This document shows positions 8,589 to 17,607 of a stretch of DNA of 64,000 nt, in pieces (position 1 is the stretch's first letter; the number at the start of each line of letters is the position of its first letter). The stretch covers positions 107,923-171,922 of the forward strand of contig JANQQE010000004.1 in the NCBI GenBank assembly GCA_028285105.1. The letters are read 5' to 3'. Made by a program: the position numbers and the translations under genes. Under the pieces are notes generated by a model. That model was not told the DNA's origin, made no database searches, and saw only the letters and a list, made by a program, of their open reading frames with translations. This DNA comes from Alphaproteobacteria bacterium. GTDB lineage: Bacteria > Planctomycetota > Phycisphaerae > UBA1845.

Positions 8589-9635
8589 TTAGTCGCCTGA
8601 CCCGGCGTCGCCCAATAGGACTGCATCTGGGGCTTTGGTGGGTTGCTTGTACTTTTTGATGAGGCGGCGGACGATCGGTTGATTGGTGTCGAGTTCTAGC
8701 GAGCGATGCCAATATTCCATCGCCAATTCGCGGCGGGCATTGGGCACATTGTCGATGGCACGGAACATTTCGAGGCATCCCAGACCGGTTAAGGCTTTGG
8801 GCATGCGCGGGTTGATCGACAGCGCTTTCTGATACGAACTGCGTGCTGCATCGTAATCGCGCATGCGGAACAGGCACAAGCCCATCGCCTCGTGACTGGC
8901 AGCCAATGACGGGTCCATCACGATCGCCTGCTCCAGCGCTTTCTTGGCAATCTTGAATCGATCCTGGTTCATGTAGGTCTGAGCGAGGTTCACCATCACC
9001 AGCGGTTGGTGACTGTCGCGCTCCAGCGCTTTCTTGTAAGCGTCGATGGCTTCGTAGTACTTGCCCAATCGATCGTACGCCACGCCAAGGTTCACATATG
9101 CATCCATGCGATCCGGGTCGATGGATACCGCCTTTTGAAAACGCTCTGCGGCTTGTATCGGATCGTCCACCTGCTGATAACAAACGCCAAGATTCAAGTT
9201 CGCATCAAAATCGTCGGGCTTGAGATCGCATGCATGCAGATACGCTTCGATCGCATCGAACATCCGATGGGTGAAGTGATACAACTGCGCGAGATTGATC
9301 GTATCGAAGTATGACTTCGGATCGAGGCGAACGGCTTCTGCGAATGAATCGATGGCTTGTTCGTAGTCGCCCATCCGTCGATAGACGACACCCTTGCGCG
9401 AATGAGCGACGGCTAACTGAGGGGTCAACTGCGACGCCGCATCGAACTCTGCCAGCGCCGATTGCAGATCGCTCTCATCCAGCAGTTTATCGCCTTTCTG
9501 GATCAACTGTTCCGACTTGGCTTGTTTGATGTCCGCACAGCCACCGGCAAACCCAATGCAGCAAGCCATGGCGAACATCATTGCATTTCGGACGCGAACC
9601 CTCATAACTCGTTTATTCATCATCGATTGTGCCAT
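8589..9635 (-). CDS. TPR-repeat lipoprotein
   Basis: A protein of about 348 residues with a lipoprotein signal peptide ending in the lipobox FAGGC, so it is probably membrane-anchored outside the cytoplasm. The rest is a run of about seven to eight tetratricopeptide repeats (for example AVAHSRKGVVYRRMGDYEQA and MDAYVNLGVAYDRLGKYYEA), which form a helical scaffold for protein contacts. The N-terminus is uncertain: in-frame ATGs occur at 9680, 9635, 9620 and 9605; a short positively charged leader fits the later ones better, and I list 9635 as a compromise. It converges on the exported protein gene, only 18 bp away, and is divergent from the glycosyltransferase. The specific partner is unknown. 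Confidence 0.8.
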   Translation of the reverse strand: MAQSMMNKRVMRVRVRNAMMFAMACCIGFAGGCADIKQAKSEQLIQKGDKLLDESDLQSALAEFDAASQLTPQLAVAHSRKGVVYRRMGDYEQAIDSFAEAVRLDPKSYFDTINLAQLYHFTHRMFDAIEAYLHACDLKPDDFDANLNLGVCYQQVDDPIQAAERFQKAVSIDPDRMDAYVNLGVAYDRLGKYYEAIDAYKKALERDSHQPLVMVNLAQTYMNQDRFKIAKKALEQAIVMDPSLAASHEAMGLCLFRMRDYDAARSSYQKALSINPRMPKALTGLGCLEMFRAIDNVPNARRELAMEYWHRSLELDTNQPIVRRLIKKYKQPTKAPDAVLLGDAGSGD

Positions 9636-9840
9636 CTCAAAGCCGAACCCCTTATCGCACATTATCGGGCCATCACCCAAAAAAAGTTTCGCTCAATCGC
9701 CCGGCTTATCACCAAAGAAGCCGCCCGATTGCGCCAATGCACCCACTCATCCGTCGCATCATTTGATTTTTGAGACGTCGTTACTACCATCACGGGGCTG
9801 GGGCATTCAAACTCAACGAGGCGGCGACAGCCGTAAGATA

Positions 9841-10665
9841 TTGTCAATCAAATATTTAGTCGCGATACCGGTCTACAACGAAAGCAACCACGTCGTTGAT
9901 GTCTTACGGCGCACCCGCCAATTCGCCGAACACATCCTCGCGATCGATGACGGTTCTACCGACGATACGCCCCAATTGCTAGAAAAGTTTCAATTGCTCC
10001 ATGAGTTTCCGGGGATTGCAACCATTCGTCACGACACCAACCTCGGGTATGGCCAAAGTTTAATCGATGCGTTTCAGTATTCCATCGACGAGGGCCATGA
10101 CTGGATCATCACGATGGACTGCGACGATCAGCACGAACCGGCTGCCATCCCCGATTTCGTCAAGGCGATGGAAAAAGACGGTGCCGACATCATCAGCGGT
10201 TCGCGCTATCTCGATTCCTTCGACGGCAATGACGCCCCACCGGAAGATCGTCGCTCGATCAACCTGCGCATCACCAACATGCTCAATGAGCGACTCGGTC
10301 TGGCGATCACCGATGCGTTCTGCGGATTCAAAGCCCACCGGGTATCCGCACTAAAGAGACTGAATCTAACGGAACCGGGTTACGCGATGCCAATGCAGTT
10401 TTGGCCGCAGGTTGCTCACGAAGACTTAGTCGTCCGCGAGCTACCGATCCGACTCGTTTACAACGATCCCAATCGTCACTTCGGTGGCGATCTCGATGAC
10501 CCCACCGTCCGCCATGAACACTATGTAAGCGTGTTTGATAAAGAGATGAGGCGACTGTCGGAATTGCAAGCGAACGATCGCGGCGCAGTGGAAACGACTT
10601 GCACCGCCCAATCAGATCGTACGGAAAAAACGGATCGTAGCCAACAAGGTTGCTGCCCCTGCTGA
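9841..10665 (+). CDS. Glycosyltransferase family 2
   Basis: GT-A fold transferase of about 274 residues that moves a sugar from a nucleotide or polyprenyl-phosphate donor to an unknown acceptor. Family features are the start YLVAIPVYNESNHV, AIDDGSTDDTP near residue 40, NLGYGQSLIDAF, and the metal-binding acidic motif near MDCDDQHEP. It resembles the polyprenyl-phosphate mannosyl/glucosyl transferase subgroup (DPM1-like), but lacks a membrane tail. The frame is open back to 9517, but the upstream part is unlike any family member and overlaps the divergent promoter region. I therefore choose TTG 9841, though no strong Shine-Dalgarno sequence precedes it. The next gene starts 56 bp later and is probably co-transcribed. 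Confidence 0.85.
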   Translation: MSIKYLVAIPVYNESNHVVDVLRRTRQFAEHILAIDDGSTDDTPQLLEKFQLLHEFPGIATIRHDTNLGYGQSLIDAFQYSIDEGHDWIITMDCDDQHEPAAIPDFVKAMEKDGADIISGSRYLDSFDGNDAPPEDRRSINLRITNMLNERLGLAITDAFCGFKAHRVSALKRLNLTEPGYAMPMQFWPQVAHEDLVVRELPIRLVYNDPNRHFGGDLDDPTVRHEHYVSVFDKEMRRLSELQANDRGAVETTCTAQSDRTEKTDRSQQGCCPC

Positions 10666-10721
10666 CCGATTCCGAACGCATTGTTTCGCTTCCGAACGCA
10701 CTGTTCAACACAACGTTCAAT

Positions 10722-12332
10722 ATGAAATGCAAACCCCGCACGAGTCCAGCCGCAATCAAGCGCCCGCAACTTTTGGATCGATTGGAGTTACCAATCGAGC
10801 AGGCGTCGTGTCTCGTTTCGCCAACGCCAGACCAACTGGCAAACGCGGTGCGCTACAACCGCAGCCTCTTTGATCAATACGACTTCGAAGTCGCCGAGAT
10901 GCCTTATGCCGTCGTCCGCAAGATCGTCCGCCAACTGATTGCCGACGACGACGTTACGACAGAAATTCCGTTCATCGCGACTGGACATCAACCCGATTTC
11001 TTCCACGCTGGCGTATGGGCAAAACACGTCGTCGCAAAACGCCTTGCCGATGCCGTCGGCGGAACCGCTTTTGATCTGATCGTCGACCACGACGTCCCCA
11101 AGCAGTACACAATTGACGTTCCAACCGTGCAAGATGGCCTCACCCAGCCAATTCAATTCGACTACGCCGATTCGGACAGAACCCAGCCCTTTGAATTCAT
11201 ACCCAAACGCGAACGCCAGCAAGATGAACGCTTCGTTGCGCAGATCCGCGATGCCTTGGGCGAACGTTTCGATCGTTCGCTGCTACCTGAGTTCTTCGAG
11301 GCATATGTTGCAAACGACAGCAGCGATTGGGTGGATCAGGCGTTGGCTGGACGACAATCGGTAGAATCGAAACTGGGCATCGATCTGCTTCAGCGGCGGA
11401 CAAGTCGCCGATGGTACAGTCCGTTCTTGGCGGAATTGCTGCTGTCGGCTGACCGCTTTGCAAACGTTTACAACCGCATTCTGGTGCAGTGTCACCCGAA
11501 AGGCGAATCGCGCGGGCCTGACGAATCGGTGGCAACGCTGCGGCGAATCAACGCTGCAATCGAGTTACCGCTTTGGATCAACCGCCCCGGTCAGACGCGA
11601 CACCGATTGTTTGTTTCCAAGGTCAACGGTGCGACAAAACTTTTTGCAGATGCGCAGGAAGTCGCGACGTTTGAAGATGCCGTGCTAAAAGATTGGCCGA
11701 AGTTTTCAGACGCACTCGCACAACTCCAACCGTGGGTGATCCGACCGAAGGCGTTGATCCTCACCATGTGGGCGCGGTTGTTCTGGGCGGATCTGTTCAT
11801 TCATGGCATTGGTGGAGCTGGTTACGATCGGCTGACGGATCGACTCATAACGGAACTGTACGGTATCGAACCGCCGGTGATGGCCTGCGTGTCTGCAACG
11901 CTTCGCATGTCTCTCCCGAAAACTGGCGCAACGCAGGAACACGTCTGGGCTGCCACCCGCAGCCTGCGCGATGTTCGGTTCAATCCGCACCGATACATCG
12001 ACCACGAGCAGATGCCTGAAATTCTCGCAAGAAAGCAAACCCTCGTCGCCGAATCGGTACGCCTGCGCCGTGAAGATCCAATCAACCGGCGGGAACGGTC
12101 TCGCATATTCAATCAGATTCGCTTGCTGAATCGCCAGGCGATCGGGTTACAACCGAATCGTCAATCCGAATTGCGTAGCGAACGCAACCGGATCGAAAAG
12201 GCCATCGTCGCCGACCAAGATGCCGATCGCCGCGATTATTTCTTCGCCATGCACGACCGCACCGATCTTGAGAGACTGCTCGCAAACCTGCCAGGTGTGC
12301 AACAATTGCGGGCGTCGGATATAGTTGAATAG
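10722..12332 (+). CDS. Conserved hypothetical protein, distantly BshC-like
   Basis: A 536-residue cytoplasmic protein without signal peptide or membrane segment. I do not recognise an exact family. The segment FIATGHQPDFFHAGVWAKHV and the following FDLIVDHDVPK recall the N-terminal Rossmann-like core of BshC (putative cysteine-adding enzyme of bacillithiol synthesis). Further on it has ALILTMWARLFWADLFIHGI-GGAGYDRLTD and SATLRMSLP, then a long charged helical C-terminus that is probably coiled coil. ATG 10722 is the first ATG; a TTG at 10650 overlapping the glycosyltransferase end is less likely. It follows a family 2 glycosyltransferase in the same direction. A thiol- or sugar-conjugate role would be inference only. 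Confidence 0.6.
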   Translation: MKCKPRTSPAAIKRPQLLDRLELPIEQASCLVSPTPDQLANAVRYNRSLFDQYDFEVAEMPYAVVRKIVRQLIADDDVTTEIPFIATGHQPDFFHAGVWAKHVVAKRLADAVGGTAFDLIVDHDVPKQYTIDVPTVQDGLTQPIQFDYADSDRTQPFEFIPKRERQQDERFVAQIRDALGERFDRSLLPEFFEAYVANDSSDWVDQALAGRQSVESKLGIDLLQRRTSRRWYSPFLAELLLSADRFANVYNRILVQCHPKGESRGPDESVATLRRINAAIELPLWINRPGQTRHRLFVSKVNGATKLFADAQEVATFEDAVLKDWPKFSDALAQLQPWVIRPKALILTMWARLFWADLFIHGIGGAGYDRLTDRLITELYGIEPPVMACVSATLRMSLPKTGATQEHVWAATRSLRDVRFNPHRYIDHEQMPEILARKQTLVAESVRLRREDPINRRERSRIFNQIRLLNRQAIGLQPNRQSELRSERNRIEKAIVADQDADRRDYFFAMHDRTDLERLLANLPGVQQLRASDIVE

Positions 12333-12390
12333 ACTGCTCGCTCGTGATCGAGCCGATGCACCGAACAATTCCGCCGACAGGAGCGAAACG

Positions 12391-12789
12391 ATGACCGACG
12401 AAAAATCAGAACCGAAAATCATTATCGATTCGGACTGGAAAGAAGAAGCCCAACAGGAAAAAGAACGCCTGGCTGAGATGGAAAGCGAAGCACCGAAATC
12501 GGGCGAACTCGAAAAGGTCAGCTTTGCGCACCTCATCAACCTGCTCGCAATGCAGGCGATCGTCGGCATGGGCGGCATGCAAGACCCCAACACCGGTAAG
12601 CCCCTGCCTGCCGATCCGATGATGGCCCGATTTCACATCGAACTGCTGGGTCTGCTTGACGAAAAAACCAAGGGCAATCTAACCGACGACGAAAAGACCC
12701 TACTGTCGCAGTCGCTTCACGAGTTACGGATGATGTTCGTTCAAGTCACCAGCAACCCGCCGCCCCAAGCCAACGAATCAGCCGAATAA
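12391..12789 (+). CDS. DUF1844 family protein
   Basis: A small acidic cytoplasmic protein of 132 residues. The core from FAHLINLLAMQAIVGMGG through DPMMARFHIELLGLLDEKT to LTDDEKTLLSQSLHELRMMF matches the DUF1844 pattern; this family has no established function. The ATG at 12391 is preceded by CAGGAGCG seven to eight bases upstream, which fixes the start against a longer reading from 12325. It sits 58 bp after the BshC-like gene and 72 bp before the rhomboid gene, all on the plus strand. Confidence 0.82.
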   Translation: MTDEKSEPKIIIDSDWKEEAQQEKERLAEMESEAPKSGELEKVSFAHLINLLAMQAIVGMGGMQDPNTGKPLPADPMMARFHIELLGLLDEKTKGNLTDDEKTLLSQSLHELRMMFVQVTSNPPPQANESAE

Positions 12790-12861
12790 CCGCATCGAAG
12801 TCGGCCAATCAACACCAGCCAAACGCAGTCGGCCAAACACAGTTGACCAGGGAAGATCGCA

Positions 12862-14025
12862 ATGCTGCCTCTTCGGACGGAAATGGAAACCCGCCACACA
12901 CCGCTTGCGAACTTTGGCTTGCTTTGTGTGAATGTGCTGGTGTTTCTCTGGTTCGACCTATTCGTCACTGAACAAGGTCTCGGCATCAAAGACAAGTACT
13001 TCGTCCTGCATGGCGATTGGCCGCGACTTTTTGAATTCTTCACCTATCAGTTCGCCCATGCAGATGCGTGGCACCTTGTTGGCAACATGCTTTTCCTCTG
13101 GGTCTTTGGCGGACCGGTCAATGCAAAGCTTGGCGACATTCTGTACCTGCTCTTTTACATCACCGGCGGCATGTTTGCGGGCTTGGTCTTTACCTGGCAG
13201 TCCCCTCTCGACCTGATCGGTGCCAGCGGTGCGATCTCGGCGGTGACGACGGCATATCTAGTTTTGTTCCCGCGAAGCCGGGTGACGGTGCTGTTCATCA
13301 CATTGATCACGGTCCCGGCGCTGTGGCTGATCGTCTTTAAGATCATTCTTTGGGACAACCTTCTCGCACCGGGCCTGCATGGCGCTGGCCAGATCGCGCA
13401 CCAAGCCCACTTGGCAGGGTATGGGTATGGCTTCGTCGCGGCGACCCTGATGCTGCTCTCCAAAACCGTCGCCCGCGATCAATACGACATGCTTGCGCTA
13501 CTGAAGCGATGGAATCAGCGAAGGCAATTTGCGGCGGCCATGTCGAATCCGGAAGCTCAGGCAAGGGCAAAGTATGGCCAAGTCGCTCAAGCCACACCGG
13601 CAAAGCACCTTCGCGACCCGCTCGCCGAGCAAAAAACCGATTTGCGGGCGGAACTCTCCGGACTGCTCGAACAGCAGAAGATTGACGAAGCCCTTACGCA
13701 GTATGAAAAACTCGTCGGAATCGACGCCGAGCAATGCCTGCCTGCCGACCAACAACTTTCCATCGCACGCGGATTTTTCGACAGCAACCGCCTCGCCCAA
13801 GCCGCACAGGCATTCGAAAAATTTCTCTCGCGTTACACCCATCACAGCGACGCAAATGAAGTTCGTTTGCTGCTGGGCATTATCAATATCCGCGATTTGA
13901 AGCAGACCGAGACGGGAGTCGGCTACCTCGAACAAGCCATTCAACGCGCCACCTCCGACACGCGACGTGCCCTCGCACAACAGTGGCTCGATCACGCCAG
14001 GCAAACTCCAAGCCGGCCAACATAA
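12862..14025 (+). CDS. Rhomboid family intramembrane serine protease with TPR-like tail
   Basis: Integral membrane protease that cuts transmembrane segments of other proteins. Residues 15-205 hold about six hydrophobic segments. The catalytic serine is S122 in IGASGAIS, the histidine is H183 in HQAHLAGY, and GNMLFLWVFG (74-83) supplies the oxyanion-side Asn. After the membrane core a cytosolic region of about 170 residues, rich in Ala/Gln/Glu, contains at least two TPR-like helical pairs (SIARGFFDSNRLAQAAQAFE and EVRLLLGIINI). Bacterial rhomboids often stop after the membrane domain, so this tail is a notable extension, perhaps for partner binding. Substrates are unknown. Confidence 0.88.
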   Translation: MLPLRTEMETRHTPLANFGLLCVNVLVFLWFDLFVTEQGLGIKDKYFVLHGDWPRLFEFFTYQFAHADAWHLVGNMLFLWVFGGPVNAKLGDILYLLFYITGGMFAGLVFTWQSPLDLIGASGAISAVTTAYLVLFPRSRVTVLFITLITVPALWLIVFKIILWDNLLAPGLHGAGQIAHQAHLAGYGYGFVAATLMLLSKTVARDQYDMLALLKRWNQRRQFAAAMSNPEAQARAKYGQVAQATPAKHLRDPLAEQKTDLRAELSGLLEQQKIDEALTQYEKLVGIDAEQCLPADQQLSIARGFFDSNRLAQAAQAFEKFLSRYTHHSDANEVRLLLGIINIRDLKQTETGVGYLEQAIQRATSDTRRALAQQWLDHARQTPSRPT

Positions 14026-14154
14026 GCACACGATTCCAATCAAAACGAACGAATGCTTAATCGATACGGTGTTCGCATGTCGAGACCGTCGCCCGACAGC
14101 GTACGATTGATGCGTCGTCAAACCTCCAATCTCCACGCTTGTCGATAAATACGC

Positions 14155-15207
14155 ATGGGCAACAGGAAGAAAAAAATTGTCATCGTCGATGATTCTGTAT
14201 TCATGCGCACCATGCTCAAACTGGCCATCAACAAGAGGCCCGATCTTGAAGTCGTGGGTGTCGGCGAGAACGGTGAACAGGGGCTTGAATTGATTCGCAG
14301 CATGCGCCCGCACGCGGTGACACTGGACATCGAAATGCCCGGACTCACCGGTCTGGAAGTGCTTGAGCGTCTCGGTAAAAGCAACAAGACGCCCATCGTT
14401 GTGGTGTCCACCAAAACCAAAAAGGGCGCGAACATTACCGTTCAGGCACTTGAGCGCGGCGCATTCACGTGCGTCGCCAAACCGGTCGCTGCTGTCGGCG
14501 GGACAAGCATGGAAGCATTTCAATGCGAAGTCGTCGATGCACTCGAAAGCTCGCTTGCCAGCAACTCCAAAGCCCTGGATACGATTGGCCAGATCGCTGC
14601 CACGACGCAATCGAAATCCGACCCCGCGATGATCGGCGCCATTGGCATCAGTGCGGGCGGTCCTGCGACGTTGCACAAAATCATTCATGCCCTGCCAGTC
14701 ACCTTTCCGGCAATGGTTTTGACGCAGCACATGCCCGCCGATTTTGTTCCCGCGTATGTGACGCGACTCGACGAGATGTGCCCAATGAAAATCAAACTCG
14801 CTGCCGACCGCGACGTGCTGAGGCCTGGGCAAATCCTCATCGCGCCAGGAACGCATCACCTCCGCGTGGTCAAAGCCGGCAGTCAATTCCGAGTCGCGCT
14901 TGACGATGGCCCGAAAGTGTCCGGATTCAAACCATCGGTCGATGTCATGTTTGGGTCGCTGGCTGAGTGTGCGGGCGCCAACGTCGTCAGCCTGGTCATG
15001 ACGGGGATGGGTTTCGACGGAGCGAACGGCACCAAGTTGCTCAAATCTGCCGGAGCGTACTGCATGGCCCAGGACGAGAAAACGAGTATCGTCTACGGCA
15101 TGCCAAAAGCCGCGATCGGCACGAAATGCGTGGACAAAATCGTCGCCTTGCAAAACATTCCGGCGGCATTGGAAAAGGCCTTCGCCCGCCAGCCATCCAA
15201 CGTCTAA
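14155..15207 (+). CDS. cheB: Chemotaxis response regulator protein-glutamate methylesterase
   Basis: Removes methyl groups from (or deamidates) chemoreceptor glutamates, resetting receptor sensitivity. The N-terminal receiver domain (residues 5-125) has acidic VDD at 11-13, the phosphoacceptor D58 in TLDIEMPG, and K109. The C-terminal esterase domain (160-345) has the catalytic triad S166 in GISAGGP (usually G-A-S-T/A-G-G), H192 in TQHMP and D288 in MTGMGFDGANG. The length of 350 residues is normal. No cheR, cheA or receptor gene lies nearby, so it is an orphan here. A long antisense open frame over this gene and the rhomboid gene is a shadow. Confidence 0.94.
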   Translation: MGNRKKKIVIVDDSVFMRTMLKLAINKRPDLEVVGVGENGEQGLELIRSMRPHAVTLDIEMPGLTGLEVLERLGKSNKTPIVVVSTKTKKGANITVQALERGAFTCVAKPVAAVGGTSMEAFQCEVVDALESSLASNSKALDTIGQIAATTQSKSDPAMIGAIGISAGGPATLHKIIHALPVTFPAMVLTQHMPADFVPAYVTRLDEMCPMKIKLAADRDVLRPGQILIAPGTHHLRVVKAGSQFRVALDDGPKVSGFKPSVDVMFGSLAECAGANVVSLVMTGMGFDGANGTKLLKSAGAYCMAQDEKTSIVYGMPKAAIGTKCVDKIVALQNIPAALEKAFARQPSNV

Positions 15208-15277
15208 TCAACCACTCTTCCCGACCGTTCACCATGGCGAATTGTACGTACGCGTTTGCTGTCATATCATCGCGTCG

Positions 15278-16114
15278 ATGACCGGTCGAACCGAAATCAC
15301 AGAATCGCACTCCCAACGCACAGTCCAGATCATGGGAATCCTCAACGTCACACCTGACTCGTTCAGCGATGGCGGCAAGTACATTGAGACTGATCGCGCA
15401 GTCCAGCACGCCATGAAACTGATCGAAGACGGCGCGGACATGATTGACGTCGGTCCGGAATCGACTCGGCCGGAGTCACAACCCGTCAGTTCGGAAGAAC
15501 AAATCCGCCGAGCGATTCCCGTCATCCAGTCAATTCGTAAAGCGAATCGCACGATTGCGATTTCAATCGATACGCAATGCGCCAAGGTCGCAAGGGCAGC
15601 GCTCCATGCAGGTGCGAACATTGTCAACGACATCAGTGCGTTACGTAACGATCCAGAAATGGCGTCCGTCGTCACCGAAAGCAAGTGTCGCGTCGTCCTG
15701 ATGCACATGCAAGGCACGCCGGCAACGATGCAACACGATCCCGCTTATGACGACGTGGTGGCCGAAAGCATCTCATTCCTGCGGCAACGTTGCGAATTCG
15801 CGGCTCGCGCCGATATCGATCCGAACAACATCATCGTCGATCCCGGAATCGGTTTCGGAAAAACAACGCAACACAATCTGGCCATCATGCGTCGTTTGAC
15901 CGAATACCAATCGCTGGGTCGCGAGGTCCTTCTGGGTGCCTCGCGGAAGCGATTTCTGGAAGAAATCATGCCTGGCGAAACCCGCCCCGAAGAACGACTG
16001 GCAGGATCACTGGCATGCGTTGCCCGCGCATTACATGCTGGCGTCAAAATCGTCAGGGTCCATGACGTGGCAGAAACCTTGCAGTTCATCACGTCATATC
16101 AAGCAATCGGATAG
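15278..16114 (+). CDS. folP: Dihydropteroate synthase
   Basis: Joins 4-aminobenzoate to dihydropterin pyrophosphate in folate synthesis. The product has 278 residues in a TIM-barrel fold. Signature 1 is IMGILNVTPDSFSDGGKY near residue 20. The second signature reads DMIDVGPESTRPES, with Pro in place of the common second Gly of DIGGESTRPG. Later come NDISALRND, IIVDPGIGFGKT and LLGASRKRF, which carry pterin- and sulfonamide-pocket residues. The ATG at 15278 is chosen over a TTG at 15242. The target of sulfonamides is the same pocket; no acquired-resistance inference can be made from this. Confidence 0.95.
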   Translation: MTGRTEITESHSQRTVQIMGILNVTPDSFSDGGKYIETDRAVQHAMKLIEDGADMIDVGPESTRPESQPVSSEEQIRRAIPVIQSIRKANRTIAISIDTQCAKVARAALHAGANIVNDISALRNDPEMASVVTESKCRVVLMHMQGTPATMQHDPAYDDVVAESISFLRQRCEFAARADIDPNNIIVDPGIGFGKTTQHNLAIMRRLTEYQSLGREVLLGASRKRFLEEIMPGETRPEERLAGSLACVARALHAGVKIVRVHDVAETLQFITSYQAIG

Positions 16115-16158
16115 CCAGAAAAACCCCTGGATTTCAGCACTTGCATTGGCCGGACTTT

Positions 16159-16180
16159 TATGTTACCGTATGGTCACATA
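16159..16180 (+). promoter_or_regulatory. Candidate ArsR-type operator overlapping the start codon
   Basis: TATGTTACCGTATGGTCACATA (split here as TATGTTACCGT and ATGGTCACATA) is a 22-bp imperfect inverted repeat with 18 of 22 positions symmetrical. Its last base is the A of the ATG at 16180. ArsR-family dimers bind AT-rich inverted repeats in their own promoters, so this is a good candidate for autorepression of the downstream fusion gene. Confidence 0.5.
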
Positions 16181-17013
16181 TGGTGAAAAAGGCCCAACAT
16201 ACTTGGCAAGCGCTGTCGGACCCGACCCGAAGAGAGTTGCTCGATCTTCTGCGAAAGGGGCCTCAAACCACGGGCAGGTTGTGCGAACCATTTGATGTCT
16301 CGCGTTACGCCATCATGAAGCACCTTGCGGTTCTCGAGCGTGCGGAACTCATCCGCGTTTACCGCAAGGGGCGCCAACGTTTCAACGAACTCAATGCCGC
16401 CCCGCTCAAGTCAGCCGTCGATGCGTGGATTCAGCACTACAAGTCATTCTGGGGCACGAACCTTCAGCACCTAAAGCAACACATTGAATGCAAAACAAAC
16501 TCAGGAGAAAGACGAATGCCTCAAGACGCAGCGACCGATTGCGGATTCATCAACATTGAAATGGACATCCGAATCAAAGCATCGCCCGAGCGCGTGTTCG
16601 ACGCCATCACTTCTGAAATCGACAAGTGGTGGGCATACCGCGTCTGCAAAGGCGGCGCACCAATGACGCTCGATGCAACACCCGGTGGATTGTTTGTCGA
16701 AAGCGATGGCAAGGGCAACGGACTTGTATGGGGGCGCGTGTTGCAAATCGATCGCCCGAACATCATTCGCATCGAAGAACCCATGGGCAACATGCCATTA
16801 CCGCGATCGGGAGCGCACATATACAAACTCACTGCCGATGGCGATCACACGATCGTCAAACTTACGTGCCAACAGATGGGCCAACTGAGCGACAACGACA
16901 AGGCGTGCCTCGAATCCGGATGGAAGGAATTGATTGAGACGCACTTGCGCAAGTGGATCGAAGATGGCGTCGAATGCGACAAGATGGTTGATGATACATG
17001 CGGTGATTCGTAG
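16180..17013 (+). CDS. ArsR-family regulator fused to SRPBCC (AHSA1-like) domain
   Basis: A 277-residue protein in two parts. Residues 1-90 are a winged-helix ArsR regulator (WQALSDPTRRELLDLLRKGP, TTGRLCEPFDVSRYAIMKHL, LERAELIRVYRKGR) without the metal-binding Cys motif of ArsR/SmtB sensors. Residues about 125-265 are an AHSA1-type START-like domain (INIEMDIRIKASPERVFDAI near its start, TPGGLFVESDGKGNGLVWG, SGWKELIETHLRKWIEDG at the end), a hydrophobic ligand-binding cavity fold. The two domains are usually adjacent separate genes; here a linker (KQHIECKTNSGERR) joins them. The simplest idea is a ligand-responsive repressor that senses through the cavity. The ATG at 16180 is chosen; it overlaps the palindromic operator candidate. 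Confidence 0.82.
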   Translation: MVKKAQHTWQALSDPTRRELLDLLRKGPQTTGRLCEPFDVSRYAIMKHLAVLERAELIRVYRKGRQRFNELNAAPLKSAVDAWIQHYKSFWGTNLQHLKQHIECKTNSGERRMPQDAATDCGFINIEMDIRIKASPERVFDAITSEIDKWWAYRVCKGGAPMTLDATPGGLFVESDGKGNGLVWGRVLQIDRPNIIRIEEPMGNMPLPRSGAHIYKLTADGDHTIVKLTCQQMGQLSDNDKACLESGWKELIETHLRKWIEDGVECDKMVDDTCGDS

Positions 17014-17055
17014 AGCAGCCCCAATCGAACGCGCTGCACTTGAATTGACACCGAT

Positions 17056-17607
17056 TTACAATTTGCGCGGTGGGACTTTCAGCGATGCGGTTCTGCTTGG
17101 GATAACATTGCCATCAGGGGCGACGTAGCGGACGATGACTTCGATGTCGCGGTTGAACAGATCGAGCGTTCCCCAGTTGATGGACGGCTGATATCCTTGA
17201 CCGAGTTTGGTCGGGTTGCGTTCCGGCAGCACAGCCGTGTTCTCTGTCCATTCGTATGCCAGCACGCGGCTTGTCTGTAAGCCATCGACGGTTTCGACAG
17301 TGAATATCTGCACATCGATCTGACCGGCTGCCAGTGCACCGCGTTCGGTAGACGATGAAATCAAGTAGAGAATAAACGTGAATCCTTCGATGTTGCGATC
17401 GCCTGCCTGATCGAAACTTCGCCACATATTCGGCGGATAGAAACACACCACCTTATAGATGTCGGTCTTCGCGCCGCGCGAACCGGTCTGATCGAAGGAC
17501 CATGCCGGATCGTTGCACCCGCACACGCCAGTGACAACTCCCAGCCCAAGACACACCCACATCCCGAAACACGATAAAGACAAGCGACTCAACCCCCGCC
17601 CATTCAC
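17056..17607 (-). CDS. Small lipoprotein at the end of the type II secretion operon
   Basis: A 183-residue protein with a lipoprotein signal peptide (hydrophobic core, lipobox VTGVCGC near residue 30). The mature part has no motif I recognise; it is beta-rich and contains VVCFYPPNMW and a C-terminal RYVAPDGNVI segment. The GTG start at 17607 overlaps the secretin stop as GTGA, the classic sign of translational coupling, so it is probably made with the secretin. Outer-membrane lipoprotein pilotins help secretins insert, so a pilotin-like role is an attractive guess, but there is no sequence similarity to known pilotins that I can see. Confidence 0.65.
   Translation of the reverse strand: MNGRGLSRLSLSCFGMWVCLGLGVVTGVCGCNDPAWSFDQTGSRGAKTDIYKVVCFYPPNMWRSFDQAGDRNIEGFTFILYLISSSTERGALAAGQIDVQIFTVETVDGLQTSRVLAYEWTENTAVLPERNPTKLGQGYQPSINWGTLDLFNRDIEVIVRYVAPDGNVIPSRTASLKVPPRKL

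Noticed and set aside
13498..15153. 551-codon open frame on the minus strand over the rhomboid and cheB genes
   Set aside because: It is antisense to two well-supported genes with intact catalytic motifs; its text is rich in His, Cys and Phe without any domain, typical of a codon-bias shadow.
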